A stretch of DNA of 15,868 nucleotides from the NCBI GenBank assembly GCA_003150355.1, contig QAMJ01000002.1, forward strand, positions 1 to 15,868, given 5' to 3'. Positions 14,008 to 15,868 of the stretch are shown here, in pieces. This stretch comes from Clostridiales bacterium. GTDB taxonomy: Bacteria > Bacillota > Clostridia > Oscillospirales > Oscillospiraceae. A program made the position numbers and the translations under genes. The notes below the pieces were generated by a model that saw nothing but the letters and a program-made list of their open reading frames with translations, did no database searches and was not told the origin of the DNA. Every line of letters starts with the position of its first letter. Position 1 is the first letter of the stretch.

Positions 14008-14360
14008 ACAAAGTAACAGAATTACTTGACGCTGTTGGTGGTGTCATCATTTGTGTTCGTAACCTGGCAGATAGTCTTCAGGTGGTAGCAGATGTTCTTA
14101 CAGATATGAAATCTCTGGAAGTAATCGAAGCACAGCCTGTAGCACAGATTTCTGAAAAGGCGGCAAAGCTGAAGAAGAAAAAAGCCAAGATTTACACACT
14201 TGAAGATGTTAGAGGAGTTCTTGCAGAGAAGAGCCAGAACGGACTTACATCAGAGGTTAAGGGGCTGATTGCAAAGTTCGGAGGCAGCAAGTTATCCGAC
14301 ATCGACCCTAGCAACTATGAAGCAATCATCAAAGAGGCGGAGGTGCTTGGAAATGAGTAA
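14004..14360 (+). CDS. Small early phage protein, often mislabelled 'rRNA biogenesis protein rrp5'
   Basis: A 118-residue protein. The N-terminal about 45 residues are a hydrophobic helical pair (VTELLDAVGGVIICVRNLAD). A Lys-rich linker follows (KAAKLKKKKAK), then about 50 residues with pattern YTLEDVRGVLAEKSQNGLTS and LIAKFGGSKLSDIDPSNY. That C-terminal module (helices around 'vr..L..k...G...ev..li.kfGa.kLs.idp..Y..l..eae.l') is a small helical domain seen in many Firmicutes phage early proteins, including recombination proteins. The 'rrp5' label sometimes given to such genes is not supported by any S1 or HAT repeat here. It overlaps both neighbours (4 and 8 bases), so it is tightly coupled to the nuclease gene. 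Confidence 0.7.
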   Translation: MNKVTELLDAVGGVIICVRNLADSLQVVADVLTDMKSLEVIEAQPVAQISEKAAKLKKKKAKIYTLEDVRGVLAEKSQNGLTSEVKGLIAKFGGSKLSDIDPSNYEAIIKEAEVLGNE

Positions 14361-15483
14361 ACACGCATTTCTCTCCCCTTCAAGTTCTCACAGATGGCTT
14401 AACTGTACACCAAGTGCAAGTCTTGAATCAGAATTTGAAAACAAGACAAGCCAGGCAGCAGAAGAAGGAACAGCTGCTCACGCATGGTGCGAACACAAGC
14501 TTAAGAAGGCGCTCCGCATGAGAAGTAAAAGACCCGTATCATCCTATGACAGTGATGAAATGCAGGAACACACAGATGCATATGTGGACTTCATCTTGGA
14601 ACAGCTTGATATTGCAAAACAGAATTGCAAGGACCCATTGGTGCTGATAGAGCAACACGTAGACTTTTCTGATTATGTTCCGGACGGCTATGGCACAGCA
14701 GACTGTGTGATTGTATCTGATGACAGACTACATATCATCGATTTCAAATATGGAATGGGAGTTCTTGTTGATGCAACAGACAATCCACAGATGAAATGCT
14801 ATGCACTCGGTGCACTTGCCATCTATGACAGCTTATATGACATCAAGGAAATATCGATGTCCATCTTCCAGCCACGCAGGGAGAATGTCAGTACCTGGAC
14901 AATCCCGGTTGATGAACTGAAGACCTGGGCGGAAGAAGTATTAAAGCCAAAGGCTGAAATGGCCATGAATGGCGAGGGCGAATATTGTCCTGGTGAATGG
15001 TGTACCTTCTGCAGGGCAGCAGTCAGATGTAGAGCAAGAGCAGAAGAAAAACTGAAACTTGCGCAGGAAGAGTTCAAATTTCCTCCACTTCTTACAGACA
15101 GTGAAATCGAAGAGGTGTTAACGATTATTCCTGATCTGACAAAGTGGGCAAATGAGATTATGGCCTATGCTACCGAATCGGCAGTAAACCACGGCAAGCA
15201 GTGGAACGGATTCAAGGTTGTTGAAGGTCGCTCGGTTCGTAAATATAAGGACGAATCAGCAGTGGCAGAGGCAGCCAAGGAAGCAGGCTATAAGGATATT
15301 TACCGTCAGAGTCTTATCACTCTTACAGAGATGCAGAAACTGATGGGTAAGGCAACATTTGAAAAGGTACTGGGGGACCTTATCTACAAACCACCCGGAA
15401 AGCCAACTCTTGTACCTAATTCGGATAAGAGAAAGGCAATGAATATATCAGACGCTAAAAACGAATTTAAAATGGAGGATTAA
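14353..15483 (+). CDS. DUF2800 protein, predicted Cas4/RecB-like PD-(D/E)XK nuclease with Fe-S cysteines
   Basis: A 376-residue protein. The N-terminus HAFLSPSSSHRWLNC is the DUF2800 start. Nuclease motifs are D117 in GYGTADCV, D130-F131-K132 in IIDFKYG, and the downstream NPQMKCYALGALA, which fits the Q...Y motif of RecB/Cas4 nucleases. Cysteines C18 and C217, C220, C226 (WCTFCRAAVRC) have the one-plus-three layout of the Cas4/AddB 4Fe-4S cluster; C212 is an extra one nearby. A basic C-terminal region (KWNGFKVVEGR... to NEFKMED) completes it. The expected role is DNA end processing in phage replication or recombination, acting beside the ssDNA-binding protein encoded next. GGAGGTG is 7 bases before ATG 14353. 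The biochemical function is inferred from motifs. Confidence 0.85.
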   Translation: MSKHAFLSPSSSHRWLNCTPSASLESEFENKTSQAAEEGTAAHAWCEHKLKKALRMRSKRPVSSYDSDEMQEHTDAYVDFILEQLDIAKQNCKDPLVLIEQHVDFSDYVPDGYGTADCVIVSDDRLHIIDFKYGMGVLVDATDNPQMKCYALGALAIYDSLYDIKEISMSIFQPRRENVSTWTIPVDELKTWAEEVLKPKAEMAMNGEGEYCPGEWCTFCRAAVRCRARAEEKLKLAQEEFKFPPLLTDSEIEEVLTIIPDLTKWANEIMAYATESAVNHGKQWNGFKVVEGRSVRKYKDESAVAEAAKEAGYKDIYRQSLITLTEMQKLMGKATFEKVLGDLIYKPPGKPTLVPNSDKRKAMNISDAKNEFKMED

Positions 15484-15488
15484 CGATT

Positions 15489-15868
15489 ATGGCTAATGTA
15501 AACAGAACTAAAGTTATTACAGGTAAAAACACAAGACTTTCTTATTTCCATGGATGGGACCCAGTATCAATCAATGGCGGTCCTGAAAGATACAGTGTAT
15601 CAGTTCTTATTCCAAAGGATGATAAGGAAACAGTAAAGGCAATCAATGATGCGGTTGATGCAGCTATTGAGGAAGGCATCGCAAAGTTCGGTGGCAAAAA
15701 GCCTAACAAGGCAGCAATCAAGCTTCCTCTTCGTGACGGTGACACAGAGCGTGAGGACGAGGCTTATGCCGGACATTGGTTCATCAATGCCAACAGTAAG
15801 ACAGCACCACAGATTGTTGATAAGGCCGTAAAGCCTATCCTTGACCGTGATGAAGTGTACAGTGGTTG
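15489..15868 (+). CDS. DUF2815 ssDNA-binding protein, N-terminal part (runs off the window)
   Basis: 126 complete codons are visible from ATG 15489, which lies 5 bases after the DUF2800 stop, with SD GGAGG at 15474-15478. The start (VNRTKVITGKNTRLSYFHGW, then VLIPKDDKETVKAINDAVDA) is typical of DUF2815, a phage OB-fold ssDNA-binding protein comparable in role to T7 gp2.5. The later GHWFINANSKTAPQIVDKAV matches the family's 'w.i.a.sk.rP.ivd....pi' strand. Usual length is about 170-200 residues, so roughly a third is missing. In related phages a family-A DNA polymerase gene usually follows, which I would expect just past the window (inference). Confidence 0.85.
   Translation, partial: MANVNRTKVITGKNTRLSYFHGWDPVSINGGPERYSVSVLIPKDDKETVKAINDAVDAAIEEGIAKFGGKKPNKAAIKLPLRDGDTEREDEAYAGHWFINANSKTAPQIVDKAVKPILDRDEVYSG

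Overview
This window is a stretch of a tailed-phage (siphovirus-type) genome or prophage. Every gene lies on the + strand, most are spaced by overlaps or a few bases, and each is preceded by a strong Shine-Dalgarno sequence of the AAGGAGG type. Low-to-moderate GC, the SD strength and the families present (phi13-type major tail protein, DUF859 fibre, holin_4-type holin, amidase with SPOR-like and CW_7 modules, DUF2800/DUF2815) point to a phage of gut Clostridia, probably Lachnospiraceae-like. The host call is inference from family knowledge, not from any host gene in the window.

Layout. 1-147 is the C-terminus of an HK97-fold major capsid protein. 148-277 is a 130-base gap filled mostly by a long imperfect inverted repeat that can fold as a three-way RNA junction. 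278-2187 holds the neck and tail-tube genes: head-tail connector, head closure, gp10-like neck protein, tail terminator-like protein and major tail protein. 2190-2725 is a tail-assembly-chaperone pair with an A-AAA-AAC -1 slippery site that joins the two reading frames. A terminator-like hairpin then precedes the 1061-residue tape measure (2781-5966). 5963-12241 holds the tail-tip and host-recognition genes: distal tail protein, Tal-like hub, an Ig/collagen-like tail-tip protein, a coiled-coil gp58-like linker and a DUF859 fibre. A UUCG-loop terminator (12252-12277) separates these from the lysis pair, a holin and a modular amidase endolysin (12312-13587). A second strong terminator (13606-13650) follows.

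13651-13812 is noncoding. It carries two 36-nt direct-repeat copies (29/36 identical, offset 83 nt), a candidate cis-regulatory RNA of the DUF2800-associated kind. It leads into the early module: a small unknown protein, a small protein usually mislabelled 'rRNA biogenesis protein rrp5', a DUF2800 protein that reads as a Cas4/RecB-like PD-(D/E)XK nuclease with an Fe-S cysteine set, and the start of a DUF2815 ssDNA-binding protein that runs off the window. No integrase, repressor or excisionase is present; late genes pass directly into early replication genes.

The proteins belong to recognisable families. The least explained parts are noncoding: the structured element behind the capsid gene, the tandem element ahead of the DUF2800 operon, and a set of RNA signals (hairpin, frameshift, hairpin) placed where gene dosage in the structural operon has to change.
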